The notes under the pieces were generated by a model. It saw only the letters and a program-made list of their open reading frames with translations, did no database searches and was not told the DNA's origin. Positions 34,565 through 46,304 of a stretch of DNA of 64,000 bases are shown here, piece after piece (position 1 is the first letter of the stretch; every line of letters begins with the position of its first letter). The position numbers were made by a program, and so were the translations under genes. Origin of the DNA: Azadirachta indica (taxonomy: Eukaryota > Streptophyta > Magnoliopsida > Sapindales > Meliaceae); the NCBI GenBank assembly GCA_022749755.1, contig CM040448.1, forward strand, positions 7,190,481 through 7,254,480. The letters run 5' to 3'.

Positions 34565-35090
34565 GGGGGTGGCAATGTTTGGCACAGTTGATCAATCTGA
34601 CACAAACACAACACGAAATTAACAGTTCAAGTTCACTTAAAATGACACGATTACTAAATGATTCATAATGATGTAACATAATTAATAACTGGGTCGAGTT
34701 CGAGTTTAAAGGTCTTGACACGTGAACTCATTTATAATAAATTAACTATTCGAATAATCATTTCATTTACTCATTTGTAATTTAATATATTTACTTTATG
34801 ATTTTCACATTTTAAAATATTTAATTATATTTTTATTATTTCAAAAAGTATTTAATACTATTTAAAATGAAATTTTTAATATTTTGGATGGATAATATTT
34901 TAAATATTTTAGAACATATATTATAATGTATTAAAAAATTTAAATAGGTGACATGCTTATTAAACAGGTCATATTAAAGTTTTAATTCTTGACATGCTTA
35001 TTCAATTGATTTTATATGAGTTAGCCTAAAATATATTACCGTTTTATTTGATACAACATGAATACAACACAATAATTCAAATTGCCACCT
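34565..35090. mobile_element. Candidate short TIR element (GGTGGCAAT ends)
   Basis: The left end GGGGGTGGCAATG and right end ATTGCCACCTT are inverted, with GACACAAACACAACACGA inside one end and the related ACAACATGAATACAACACAA inside the other. Flanks ATGTTAAAT and ACATTAAAT agree at 7 of 9 positions, which would fit a MULE-type 9-bp duplication. Non-coding. Confidence 0.45.
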
Positions 35091-35459
35091 TTACATTAAA
35101 TGGAATCCAATCTTTACTTAGTGGGCTACATGCTAAATGCACCCAATTCTCAGCACCATAACATGAATAATGTTTTCAATGTTATATGCCACTTAATTCG
35201 TAGAAATCTTGATAAATAACATTATATTTATATACTACTCACTACATGGTATAAAAAAATATACTACTTACTATATGGGTGCATTACTATTTCTTCCTTC
35301 CTCAAAAGAATTTTATTCTCGAAATTCACATATCTTTCATATGTTCTCTTAATAATGAAATCCAAGTATTACATTGAAGCTAAACACATGTATTAATTTT
35401 CTATTGATTTTGAATCTAATCTTGGTATAAGATTTAAACTCACATTTATTAAAATAAGT
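35091..35459. other. Non-coding interval
   Basis: No domain or terminus recognised; short imperfect repeats of ATACTACTCACTA type occur near 35230-35290. Confidence 0.5.
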
Positions 35460-36235
35460 CTTCAATGATAGTTTTTTGTTGTAAAATTCTAATTACTTTC
35501 AATTAAGTATTCTGAAAATCAAACTTAATTTCATAAGTATGAGAATCAATTGTAATATGATGAATATTTTCACAAGGTCGATCCCTTAAAGAATAAGTTA
35601 GATTATTGTTTGTTTTATTACCAAATCTATAATGAATGAACACAAAACATTAATATGAATAAACTAAGATTAACAAATAAAATAAAATAAAATAATCACT
35701 CAAGAGAGCACAAATTAAGAACATGAAATTAAATGAGACAAAGGCATTAGGTTGTCAATCTTGTGCAATAAGATTGGTTTTTCTTATCTCTGAAGAAATT
35801 CTTACTTTTCTCTTGCCAAAATAGATCTTAGATGATGGTTTCTAAAATAAACTTTTCTCTTCCCATTACTAAAAACTAGCTTGATCCTTAAGAAATAAGA
35901 AAATCTTCAAGATACATCTTTTAAACTCCTTTATTCATTTTTACTTGTAAAATCCTACAAAAACAATAAAAACAAGTAAAGACTTAAAATCCGAGAACTA
36001 ACTAGCTTAAGGCATAATAATATAAATATATGTAAAATAATGAATATCTCAGTTTCCACGATAAACTTTCATGTTTCCTTTAGGTATAACTATCTTAATC
36101 CTCAAGAAATAAGAAAAATTTCAAGAATATATCTTTTAAACTCATTTCTTTATCTTTATTTAAAAAGAAGTAAAAATAATAAAAATAAGTAAAAGACTAC
36201 AAAATTGAAAAATCAACTAGTAAGATCAATACATA
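35460..36235. repeat. Dispersed repeat with two tandem 3' parts
   Basis: 35483-35740 matches 13205-13480. 35800-36049 matches the right arm of the inverted-repeat element at 12035-12289 (CTCTTGCCAAAATAG, AAAACTAGCTTGATC, AATAATGAATATCTCA). 36050-36235 is a second, shorter copy of the same 3' part. No coding capacity is seen. Confidence 0.65.
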
Positions 36236-36728
36236 TATATTTTTATTTTACCCCCAATTATTATTGACAAACATCAACTCACCCCCAACTTTATCAAAAG
36301 TCCTTACTCCACCCACAGACATTATCTTTTTCTACTAAAAATCACACTTGATCGTAGTTGACTAACAAAAATATGATTTTACCCTTAGATAATCAAAATG
36401 CTTTGCGTAATGACAAAAAAAATGGGAAAAGAAAAGGCATCTTTAGAATCATTTCACTAACAAAATTAGTGACTATTAATGTATTTAATATACATACGTT
36501 TAAGACACTATGATTGATGGCCTGAAATTGATTTAAATTTAAATGAAATAATAAAAATAGAATGATAATAATTTTTTACTATGGAAACAGTAAAATATAA
36601 TTAAAAACTCCCATCAAACCATTCTCCACTCAATGAAATCAATCTATTTTTTATCGTTGCACAATGACCCCATAAAAACTCCGAGAACCAGCCTTGTCAT
36701 GTTTAGAACAAATTTTTATTCCCCCAGA

Positions 36729-37148
36729 ATGCCAACATTTAGTGACTCAGCATCAGAATTTAATGAGATGCAAGATCAGAAAGTTAATAGAGGTGTGCTC
36801 AAGTTTATGAACAAAGTTTATGATTGTGGAATCAAAGCTATGGTTAAGATATCTGAATCTTCAAACAACCCACATCGGTTATATTATTGTTGTTCCAATT
36901 ACGGGGATAAATGTTCATTCTATAAGCAGTGAAGGCCAAGTTGCGAAGAAAACAAAATTGTTGCTGCTGGATTAAACTATCTTGCATTCAACCGTAGTGA
37001 ATCGAGGAACCAACAACAAGAAGAAAAGAAGTTGGAAGTCTCTGTTAATGATATTAAATTGATGGTGAAGGCAAACAAAAAAATATTGAACATAATTGTT
37101 ATTCTGCTATTTGTTTGCTTGTATATGAATGTTAGAAAAAGAATGTAA
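36729..37148 (+). pseudogene. GRF-type zinc-finger protein with C-terminal membrane segment (one in-frame stop)
   Basis: Residues VYDCGIKAMVKISESSNNPH then RLYYCCSNYGDKCSFYK form a GRF zinc finger (Cys/Gly start, paired aromatic and Cys later), a nucleic-acid-binding fold common in plant transposon-linked proteins. A TGA at 36930-36932 stands where Trp is expected. The same frame stays open beyond it for 72 more codons: an acidic, Gln/Glu/Lys-rich probable coiled coil, then a hydrophobic segment ILNIIVILLFVCLYM and a basic tail ending at TAA 37146-37148. A single base change would thus explain the break. An upstream in-frame Met exists at 36633, but 36729 better fits the family's short N-terminus. 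It faces the transposase within the same MULE and was probably mobilised with it. Confidence 0.7.
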
Positions 37149-37481
37149 CTAGAATGCATGTAAACAGATAAAATGTCTAAAAATAGTAATTTAAGGTATC
37201 CATAACATGTTCTTTTATTGTTCATTTTCAAGTTTAAATATCATTGTGGCCATATGTTGACTAGAACTGGAAATATAAATGGTGGAATTATCATCATTAG
37301 CTTTGCAACACAACGTAAACACTGAAGACTGCCCAAAAACACATCATCATTGACAATAAACAAAGGCTCAATATAAGTTCACGTATACAATTACAAAAAG
37401 GACATAATCATTGACAATATCAAAGTTAGAAAAAAAGATTTAACACAATAACTTACATATGTTGTCAAACATCCGTCATCC
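37149..37481. other. Non-coding interior of the MULE
   Basis: Sequence between the GRF gene and the minisatellite; no domain seen. Confidence 0.5.
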
Positions 37482-37910
37482 TACAAAATCCAATATCAAA
37501 GCTTACTAATCCTTGTACCACATATATACCGAAAAGTGTCAATGCTTTGGTTTTTTCCTATAAAATCCAATATCAAAGCTCACTAATCCTTGTACCACAT
37601 ACATACCAAAAAGTGTCAATGCTTTGGTTTTTCCCTACAAAATCCAATATGAAAGCTCACTAATCCTTGTACCACATACATACCAAAAAGTGTCAATGCT
37701 TTGGTTTTTCCCTACAAAATCCAATGTCAAAGCTTACTAGTTCATTTTGTATCCTATACCCTTGTACCATATATATACCAAAAGATGTTAGTGCTTTGGC
37801 TTTTCCCTACAAAATCCAATATCAAAGCTTCCGAGTCCATTTTTTATCCTATATCAAAGCTTACCAGTCCATTTTTTATCCTATATCCTTGTACCACATA
37901 ATCAATCATT
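37482..37910. repeat. Minisatellite of about 78-bp units
   Basis: About five units share AAAATCCAATATCAAAGC, CTTGTACCACATA, TATACC and TGTCAATGCTTTGGTTTTTC. The later units gain an inner repeat TCCATTTTTTATCCTATAT. The copies are near-identical at first and diverge to the right. Confidence 0.85.
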
Positions 37911-38573
37911 TCACCTGCAAGACAATGAAAACAAGTTTGTAAGTAGGTTATAATTTCATTACCATTGACAGCCTCTAAAATCAGACTCCTTGAGGCATCG
38001 AGTTCTTTAAGAACCACCACAAATAATATTACCTTTCTATAAGATAAGACTACAACCTTTCCCTTTGATCTGGTGGTATTCGTTTGACTACGTTGTGTGG
38101 ACTACTCACAATTCTTTCTGCTTGCAAACTAACCACACCACCGGCCATTATCCTCTTGCCCTGTACTCCAAACCATTCATTGTTATTACTTGGATTTTCT
38201 CTATTAACTTCACTTGTTGAAGCTTTGCCCCCAGAAAACATGCCCTTTGTTCCCCTCACTTTAGTTTGTTGGTTCCATGCATCGAACTAGTGCTCTGTGG
38301 TCCTTTGTGCATAAGGCATTCTATTATCTCTTAAAAGTGTATTAGGCATTCTAGTTTCAGTAGCAAATTGTGCCTGAGGGAGATTTTGATTCCTTGATGA
38401 AGGTTCACCTATCAAGAATGAAACAAAGATAAATGTTAGCTCATAAGTAACCTGAGAAAAACTTCACCATCTAACAATTTCACCTATCACACATGCATCA
38501 GTTAATGCCCTTTGGTGCAAAGCCTTTTAATGGTTATGTATAATTGTGACTCAGTTAGCATCTCAACTTCAAA

Positions 38574-41500
38574 TCATACACAATGCATGAACAGGAAACA
38601 ACAATAAATGTAAGTGAAACTCACCTTGTATGTTCTAGTTCGTTTGTTTGAGTTCGATGGATTGACAGGACATCCCCATTTATTATGGTCATATTGTGCA
38701 CAATGACCACAACAAAGGGCATACCTCCTTCTCTCTGGTGGTATGTCATCATTTTCCCTTCTTCTGTTCATCTTAGGCCTTTCTGGTAATCTCTTTATCT
38801 TTGGTAGGTTGATTACTTCTCAACTTCCTTTTGGCCATAAACTCTTGTTAGGCAAAAGATGAATCATTCCCCCATATGCTTTAAAATACATTCTTTTTTT
38901 AAGAAATCATCAACAAAATCAAGATGCTTGCCTCCAATGTAGGATATGCATGGCATATTATAGACACACAAGATGCCACTCACACCCCACTCACCATAAT
39001 CACACTGTTCAGTGGCTAAGTCAACAACAAAAGTCCTTCCTTTATCATCAACTTCAAACATGCTATCGTTTGCTGGATTATAAGACAATTCCTGCCAACA
39101 TTCATTGCCAAAGACATTCTTTTTTGTATTTTTTTATTAACATCAGTTTGCCATTCTGTTGCCTTCCTCCTTCTACTAACCAGTCTCTTCATAAGCTTTT
39201 TTTGAATGAATTCAAGCAAGTGAATGATTGGAAGCTTACTTTGATCTCTTAACCAGCCATTGAAACACTCGGTCATGTTCTTTATAGTATGATCCAACTT
39301 GCAAATCTGGTCAAATGCATGTCTTGATTAGAACTTAGGATTAATTTAGCACAAAGTCTTATAAACTCAAATGTCAATACCTTTAATCACTTCCATCGCA
39401 ACATCAAAATCTGTTTTGTTCATGGCTCTTGCAACAGCCCAAAATGGCCCACTAAACTCTACTCTAGGATGTTTTCCTTTAACATTAGCAAGAATATGTC
39501 GCGCACAATGCTTAACGTGTGCATGAGGGAACTCAAGTTACAAAGCTCCAAGAATACCCTTCTGTCTATCATACATATAGGTAAGTTGTCTCTTCTCAGC
39601 CAACTAACTTCTCAAGTTCTGAAGAAACCATGTCCGTGTTATGGTGTTCTCAACATCGCAAATATATATGACTAACGGTAAATTCCAATATTCCCATCAA
39701 GGAAAATTGCAAACAATAGCATACCCTTGTAAGGAACCTTCAAGTGGCATCTATTAAGGCCGATGAATGGTTTACAATCTTGATTAAAGCCACTCTCACA
39801 GCAGGAAACGATATCATGATTCTTTCGAAGTAGGTTGTCTCTTCCCTTTCCATGACAATGTAAACCTTTACACAGCTAAAGCCTGTGGCATCTTATTTAG
39901 GATTAACTAGGCATAATCTCTTACCCTTTTATATGATTCATCATAATCGACTCCACCTGCTGCTAGTGCCTTTTTCTTGGCTCTATATACCTTCTACTTG
40001 ATCACATGTGCACCCAAATTTCTTCTTAAATCAACTTGCAATGCTGCAACTCCAATTTCCAAATTTGCTAATATTGTCTCCATATGTTGCTCGGCAATCC
40101 ATATGTTGGTGCATTCTAGGTTCTTGAGTAACTTTTTGCAATCATGGTCTTCAACAAGACGTCTAATTTGGAACATATACCCTTTCCTTGTCAATGCTGC
40201 ATGAAGTCTAAAAGGGCATGTGGAGGTAAAGCATCGCACAAACACTCTTTTTTTTTCAAACTTATTTCTCCTCATTCTAAAACCTCCTTTAATGGTGTAA
40301 CCTTTAAGAGCAGTAGTAAACTCTGTTATATTTTTGAAGTACATGCCAACCTTAGGATGAAAAGGCTCATCACTTGGCTTATACAATAGCTTCTGTACAT
40401 CAACACTCATTTTGCCATAGCATTGTCATCGTCAGAATCTGAATACAAGCCTACTTCATCATCTCCACTTGCATAATTAGAAAAATGCATCTTCATTGTC
40501 ATATTCACTGTTACTTCTATGCCCAACATCTCGGGTCATATCATTCTGCTTGCTAATATTGGCATTATCATCGTCTGAATCAAAGTATGCATTGTCTTCA
40601 TCTATAAAAGGATCAACTCCAAAAGCTAGTGTTACTTCAAAAGGTGCTGCTGATTTAGAAGGCCTACCCCTCTCACATATATCACTTGTTCATTCCTCAA
40701 GTTGTTGTGCTTAGAACACTTGAGATTGTAGGTCCTCAGTAAAGAATTTAGCATTTCGTAAACTTGGTGAATCTGTTGACATAGATAGGTTAACAATAGG
40801 GATAGTGTAAGATGACATGTTAGTTTGAATGTACTGAGTTGGTTGTGATACATTCGAACCACCTATAGTTGGTAAAGTATTTGGTAAGTTCTAGTAGGTA
40901 CTTTCATTTGGTGTTTGACTTTGGCTTGTGGTGATGAGGTACTATATATATGCATATTTGAAGCATGTAAGTCAACCATAAGAACCTGGTTTTCAACCGA
41001 TTAACTCCTATAGGACTAGGTAAAGGGAGTGGACTGAAATCACTTCCCATTTGAACATCAACAGTAACATTTCCAGAACATCCAAAGCTTTCATGAGGGG
41101 TAGCGGGTGTTGGCTTGAAGGCTGCTTGCGATTGTGTAGGGGAATGGAAAGGTGTTGGTTCTAGATATCGGTATTCTAAAGTACCATGTTCATTGCTATC
41201 TATATAGCATCTATGTTCATTATCTTCTAGGAATAAAACTCTTCTTAATGAGGGTAACACTTCCAATGGCAAGATTTCCAACACAAGCTTTATGGCCAAC
41301 AACCAACTCTGATTATGTATTTTCCACGATCTAAAAAGATCATCATCACTTCTCACAACCATTTTTCCCTCCTCTTCTCCACTAACCACCTCAAGCTTGA
41401 ATTTTCATCATGCATCATTTTTCTTTCACATGTTATCATTAACACACAATTGATAAGCGAGACTCGACTACACTTATCAGGATCTTGCCAACCCAAATGC

Positions 41501-41643
41501 AACTTCCAACCCATGAAATTAACGGACAACTTTAGGGATTGAATATCATAAGCCATTCTGTCATCATTATGGATTTTAAGCAATGACTTTGTTTTACATA
41601 ATCTAGAAGTGACAACACAAAATTTCCAAGCCCAGAATGGCAC
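38574..41643 (-). pseudogene. MuDR/MULE transposase, inactive
   Basis: Read from 41643 leftwards: an N-terminal domain (KLHLGWQDPDKCSRVSLINC), a linker, then the MuDR DNA-binding region (PKVGMYFKNITEFTTALKGY, about 40270-40350; RCFTSTCPFRLHA, near 40210-40240). The catalytic domain follows at about 39400-39820. There CKPFIGLNRCHLKVPYKG has Asn where the first catalytic Asp of the family's IGLDGCHLK is expected. The second Asp is kept in YDRQKG and the HCARH motif is present. Next come NMTECFNGWL, a SWIM zinc finger (about 38950-39030) and a CCHC knuckle CGHCAQYDHNKWGC (about 38680-38720). Stops and frameshifts split it into pieces of 60-160 residues. It would have cut and inserted the element in the nucleus; it is now dead. 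Confidence 0.85.
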
Positions 41644-42110
41644 AACGACTCAAATAAATTGAATAATCAATATAATGCAACAAATTGAAATTTTGTTTTC
41701 TTAACAAAACACATGCATTATGGGTTTATTGATGGGTTTGGTTACGGGTACAGTACAGAAAGAGGAAAATCAACAACAATAGAATTTAATCTTCAAGTTC
41801 GCATTATAAATGTGGTGAAATACAAACATGAAGTAATGAACTTACTTGTCAATGTCTCCTTCTCTCTTGTAGTTTCAACAAACAACCTCCTTCAGTTAAC
41901 CGTTCATCTGCCTTCAATGAAACTTCAACTAAATAAACTAGCAATTTTTCCTTCTATTTACATTATTAAGAATCAAATGTGATGGACGAAAATGATTATC
42001 CAAACATAAAGTAAACAAAGATTTATCAGTAATGGTGATTAATGGAGCCAAATAGTGCAAATTTAGTCCTTAAATACTCTGTACATTTGATTTGATTTTG
42101 TATAATACGT
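41644..42110. other. Non-coding end of the MULE upstream of the transposase
   Basis: Lies between the transposase start and the right inverted terminal region and should hold its promoter. An open frame at 41713-41982 shows no family features. Confidence 0.5.
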
Positions 42111-42306
42111 CATTGCGCAAGGCTCAAAATAATTTTCTGTTTAAAATTGAATTTATCTTACAAAATATTCATTTTACCCTTCAAGTTGTGATTTTTAACA
42201 AACAAAGATAACGTTTGGGGGTGGAGTGAAGATTTTTGATAAAATTGGGGCAACTGTAATGTTTATGAATAATAGTCGGGGTAAATTAAAGATTGCCATA
42301 TATATT

Positions 42307-43053
42307 ATATATATGTGTGTGTGTAAAACATAAAAACATGTAAATGAATAAATCAACTACTATTGGACCTGAAGCCCAACTCTCCGGGCACTCATGATGG
42401 GCTGATTAACCAATTTGATCCATGATGTTAGTAAATAGTTTATTTCTAATAAGCATGATCTTTCTCTCTATGGATACAAACCACCCGATGTGAAGATAAA
42501 ATGTTAATTATGTTGTTCAAATTTAAAAAGAAACGTGTCCGAAAATATAAGTCCAAAATATTACGGCACAAGAATACCAAGAAATTTTGAGTAAAAGTTG
42601 CAGTTATTATGTTGTGAACTAAGTAGAAACATTCTATCTGTGATCTACCTCTGATCTTTTCACGATGACAGAGATTTGATCTAGAAAAACATGTTTTTCT
42701 ATTTTTTTGACAAAAACTCATGAAATCATATTTGGACGTGTTTCAATTAGTCTCAATAATAGCAAATTAATGCTTAGACCCACGTCAAGAAATTGTAATT
42801 TACTCTGCACGCTAGAAGTTGCAGTGAATTAATAGTTGATGCCAAGTCAAATTAATTAATAAGGGCACAAAGGCTCATGAAGGTATTGATCTTTGATGTT
42901 GAGTCTCACAGACAGAATTGTTCATTCGATGCTAAGAGATCCTCGTCAGCATAAAAACAATGAAACCTTTTTTATTCCAAGCTAATATATATACATATGT
43001 AGAGAGAGAGAGAGAGAGAAATTAATAGGCACTGTTCATAATTACTTTGATCA
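42307..43053. other. 3' flank of the glutaredoxin-like gene
   Basis: Non-coding. Contains (TG)n beside the MULE end (about 42313-42324) and (AG)9 at 43001-43018, likely in or near the 3' untranslated region of the minus-strand gene. Confidence 0.6.
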
Positions 43054-44193
43054 TCAGCAGCAGCAGCAAGAACGGCATCTTGCCAAGCCATTTTCATTGC
43101 AGCGAGGACACCTCTTCAGCCTGTCTTCTTCTTTATCAAACACCTTTCTACTTCCACAACAATTTGGACATGGCACAAATCTGGCATCCCCACAACTGTT
43201 GCAAACAGATGTCGGATTTATAAGTACTGGAAATCCCTGCAAGAGCTTACCCTATTCACCTGCTTCATTAAGCTGTTTAATCTCCTCAGCTCCACCAATG
43301 TGCTCTTCCCTTATAAAAACTTGTGGCAAACTAATTGTTTTTCCTCCAAGCAAGCTTTGCAGTTCTTTTCTGTAAGTTGAGTCCATTGAAATGTCTCGTT
43401 CATCAACTGCAACTCTATAGGTCTTGAATATCATTCTTACTGAGCAACAATCCTCATATGTCTTTCGAATTCCTCTCAAACTTGTAAAATATATCACTAT
43501 CAAAATCTGATTTTGTGTGGCTGATAGTACTGATGGATCATGTGAAGCTACAGGACTTGAACCCAAATAGCTTGACCTTGAGCTTGCTTTTCTAACCTGA
43601 TGATGATGATATTGATAACCAGGTAGTTGCTTGGATGATAATGCTCGTCTATAACTTAAAGCAACGTTTGGGTCCATATTTGATAGCAATGATTCCTCAG
43701 ATAAATGCTTCCACAATGGCTTTTTCAATCCAAATGATGAATTAGTACCTGCAGCCTGCAGTCCCATATCACAGTCATGGGAATAAAAGTCAAAATCGTC
43801 AAGACCGTCCATCAGTTCCCAAGTGTTAATAACAGAATCAGAATTATCACCCGGGTTTGTTGCTGCTGTTGGCAATGTTTGATGATCCTGGGCTGTGGTG
43901 TCAATAAGGATGAGAGAGCTGTATCCGTATGTGGTGGAGGTGAGAGATACCAGATGATGAGTATCACCTTTTCTTGAAGGTGGATGATGAACTAATAACG
44001 GAGTGGGCATTGGCAATGAAAGAGCTCTACTCACTACTGTTTTTGCCTTTGGTGAAGAAGACGAAGAAGAAGAAAATTTACTTGATTCTAATGTGTAACA
44101 AGAACAAGAAGGATTAATATTATCTTCTGCTGGGCTGTTCTGATGTTGGCCTTTTGTGAAGAAATTGTTGGGTCTTGAAGCTGAGGAACCCAT
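43054..44193 (-). CDS. Glutaredoxin-like protein with Cys-rich zinc-finger tail; in-frame TAG
   Basis: The start at 44193 gives MGSSASRPNN, a possible N-myristoylation signal of the MGxxxS type. A long Ser-rich low-complexity region includes INTWELMDGLDDFDF. The glutaredoxin fold begins at IVIYFTSLRGIRKTYEDC and continues with VDERDISMD, KELQSLLGG, SLPQVFIREEHIGGAEEI and KQLNEAGE. TAG at 43252-43254 then interrupts the frame. The same frame resumes at once and encodes the family's tail with four Cys pairs (CNSCGD, CPNCCGSRK, CPRCNENG, CRSC) to 43054. The CPYC redox motif is replaced by SLRG, as is normal for this plant-specific, single-exon class (At5g39865-like). Either the gene is truncated by one base change (TTG to TAG would suffice), or the stop is an assembly error. 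Confidence 0.88.
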
Positions 44194-44511
44194 AGTGATC
44201 GAATTGATACAATCAAATCAATCAAATGTACTGTTTTGCTTTTGAAGAAGAGATTTTTGAGCTTTGTTTGCTTATTTCAAATTCAAAGAAAATTCTAGAG
44301 GTTGAGGGAAATTGGATATGGATTTTGATTTAGAAGGCTTTGATCGAAAGGAAGAAGGAGAATTATTGTGTTGTTGAGAAGGAGCTTTCAGGAGAATAGC
44401 TGTAGCTTGGATGGAGAGCAAGTGGACATCCAGGAATCGGACGATGATAATGATATTAATGCTGTACATAGGCGGGCCCGTTGCAGAGAAAAAGAAAGAA
44501 ACCAAAGTTAA
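44194..44511 (-). promoter_or_regulatory. Presumed 5' leader and proximal promoter of the glutaredoxin-like gene
   Basis: Only about 320 bases separate the start codon from the target duplication of the palindromic MULE. No unambiguous TATA box is seen at a typical distance. An open frame on minus (44272-44505) has no family features. If the core promoter lies further out it would fall in or beyond the transposon. Confidence 0.4.
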
Positions 44512-44520
44512 AATTGGAAT

Positions 44521-46295
44521 GGGAAAGTGACATATTTTCGTTTAATGATTCGTACAAATATTTCTTTACGTTTCGTAAAAGAAAAATATTTTTCTTACGT
44601 TTAAATAGACAGGTAAATAACCTTAAATTTTTATTTTTTATATTTGATCAATTAATTTATTATCATTTATATCTCTTATTTTTTATATAATAATATTATA
44701 ATATATATTTTATTTAATTATAATATTTTACTTTTTATTTTAATATTTTTTACAATATTTTTTTATAAATATAATAATTTAGTCCATATTCATAATATAT
44801 TCAAGACTAAATATATTTTCAATTTATTATTTCAATAGAAAATTTAGAAAATAAAATATTATTAAAAAAATTTAAATAATAAGTTAAATTAAATTTATAT
44901 TAAAATATTTTAAACTCATATTAAAATATTTATATATTTTTTTTTTTTTTTTTACAATAAATTTTATATTTAATTGTTAAAAGAATTTTAAAATATATTT
45001 TAACATTTTATTCTTATATTAATATTTTTATTTAAAATATTATATTAAATTTATTATATTTTCTTAAGAAAATTATGAAAATATAAATAAAAAAGTTAAA
45101 AAAAAAAAAATAAATTTAGTATCATTTGCTAATAAAATTAGTAATTAAATATATTCTATATTCTTATTAACCAATATAATTTAATTTTAATTAAAAAAAA
45201 GAAAATTTCTTATTATTTTTATTTGTAATATATATAACATGTATTTATTATTTATATTTTTATATATTTTTAAAAAAATTATAATAAATTTAACATAATT
45301 TTTTAAATAAATATATTACATGTAAAAATAAAACGTTAAAAAATATTTCAATTAAATTCTTTAATAATTAAATATTTATTATTATAAAAGTGAAAGTAAA
45401 GGATTAAAAATATATTAACATATGAGAATCACTTATTTTATTATTTGAATTTTTTTAATAATTGTATTTTTAAAATTTTTTATTAAAATAACAAATTAGA
45501 AAATTTATTTATTCTTGAATATATTGTAAAAAAATATTAAAAATATATGAAAATATAACTAATAAATACATGTTATATATATTACAAATAAAAATAATCA
45601 AAAATTTTCTTCTTTTTCTATTATTTAATTAAAATTAAATTATATTAGTTAATAAGAATATAAAATATATTTAATTATTAATTCTATTAACAAATAATAC
45701 TAAATTTTTTCTTTTTTTATCTTTTTTATTTATATTTTCATAATTTTTCTCAAAAAAAAAATAAATTTAATATAATCTTTTAAATAAAAATATTAATATA
45801 ACAATAAAATGTTAAAATATATTTCAAAATCTTTTTAACAATTACATATCAAATTTATTGTAAAAAAAAGAAAAAAAAGATATAAATATTTTAACGTGAT
45901 TTTAATCAAACTCATTGTTCAAATTTTTTTAATAATATTTTATTTTCTAAATTTTCTATTGAAATAACAAATTGAAATTATATTTAATCTTGAGTATATT
46001 GTAAAAAAAATATTAAATATAGACTAAATTATTATATTTAAAAAAATTATATTATGAAAAATATTAAAATAGGGAGTAAAGTGTGATAATTAAAATAAAA
46101 TATATATTATATTATTATTATATAAAAAATTAGAAACACAAATAATAATAAACTAACTGGTCAACTAATAAAAATAAAAGTATAGGACGTTATCTGACTA
46201 TTTATCCAAATATTAAAGGGCATCTATTTTTTCTTAAACATTAAGGAGTATCTTCCTATTAGACTAAACATTAGGGGAGAATATGTCATTTTCCC
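44521..46295. mobile_element. Palindromic non-autonomous MULE (1775 bp, very long inverted repeats)
   Basis: The ends GGGAAAGTGACATATT (left) and GGGAAAATGACATATT (right, complement) are inverted, and similarity continues inward through almost the whole element. For example 44940-45290 mirrors about 45540-45890, and ATTTAGTCCATATTC-type sequence mirrors ATAGACTAAATTATT. Flanks AATTGGAAT (44512-44520) and TTTTGGAAT (46296-46304) agree at 7 of 9 positions, fitting a MULE duplication. It is over 80% A+T by eye and encodes nothing. Such a structure can fold into a long hairpin and is a potential source of small RNAs (inference). Confidence 0.75.
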
Positions 46296-46304
46296 TTTTG
46301 GAAT

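Larger units (their letters stand above)
36242..42297. mobile_element. Autonomous-type Mutator-like element (decayed)
   Basis: Inverted terminal regions of about 180 bp (36242-36420 and about 42110-42297) share TTTACCCC, ATTATTNATNAACAT, TTTTATCAAAA, CTCCACCC, TTATCTTT and AAAATCACA in mirrored order. Candidate 9-bp flanks are ATATATATT at both 36233-36241 and 42298-42306, but the DNA there is (AT)n, so this is weak. Inside are a GRF zinc-finger gene on plus and a MuDR-type transposase pseudogene on minus. Confidence 0.8.

Noticed and set aside
37482..37910. Regularly spaced repeats resembling a CRISPR array
   Set aside because: Units are tandem 78-mers without unique spacers, in a plant transposon; a minisatellite explains them.
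36233..42306. ATATATATT as a firm 9-bp target duplication of the MULE
   Set aside because: Kept only as tentative: both copies lie in AT dinucleotide runs and the two inverted ends differ in length before ACCCC.
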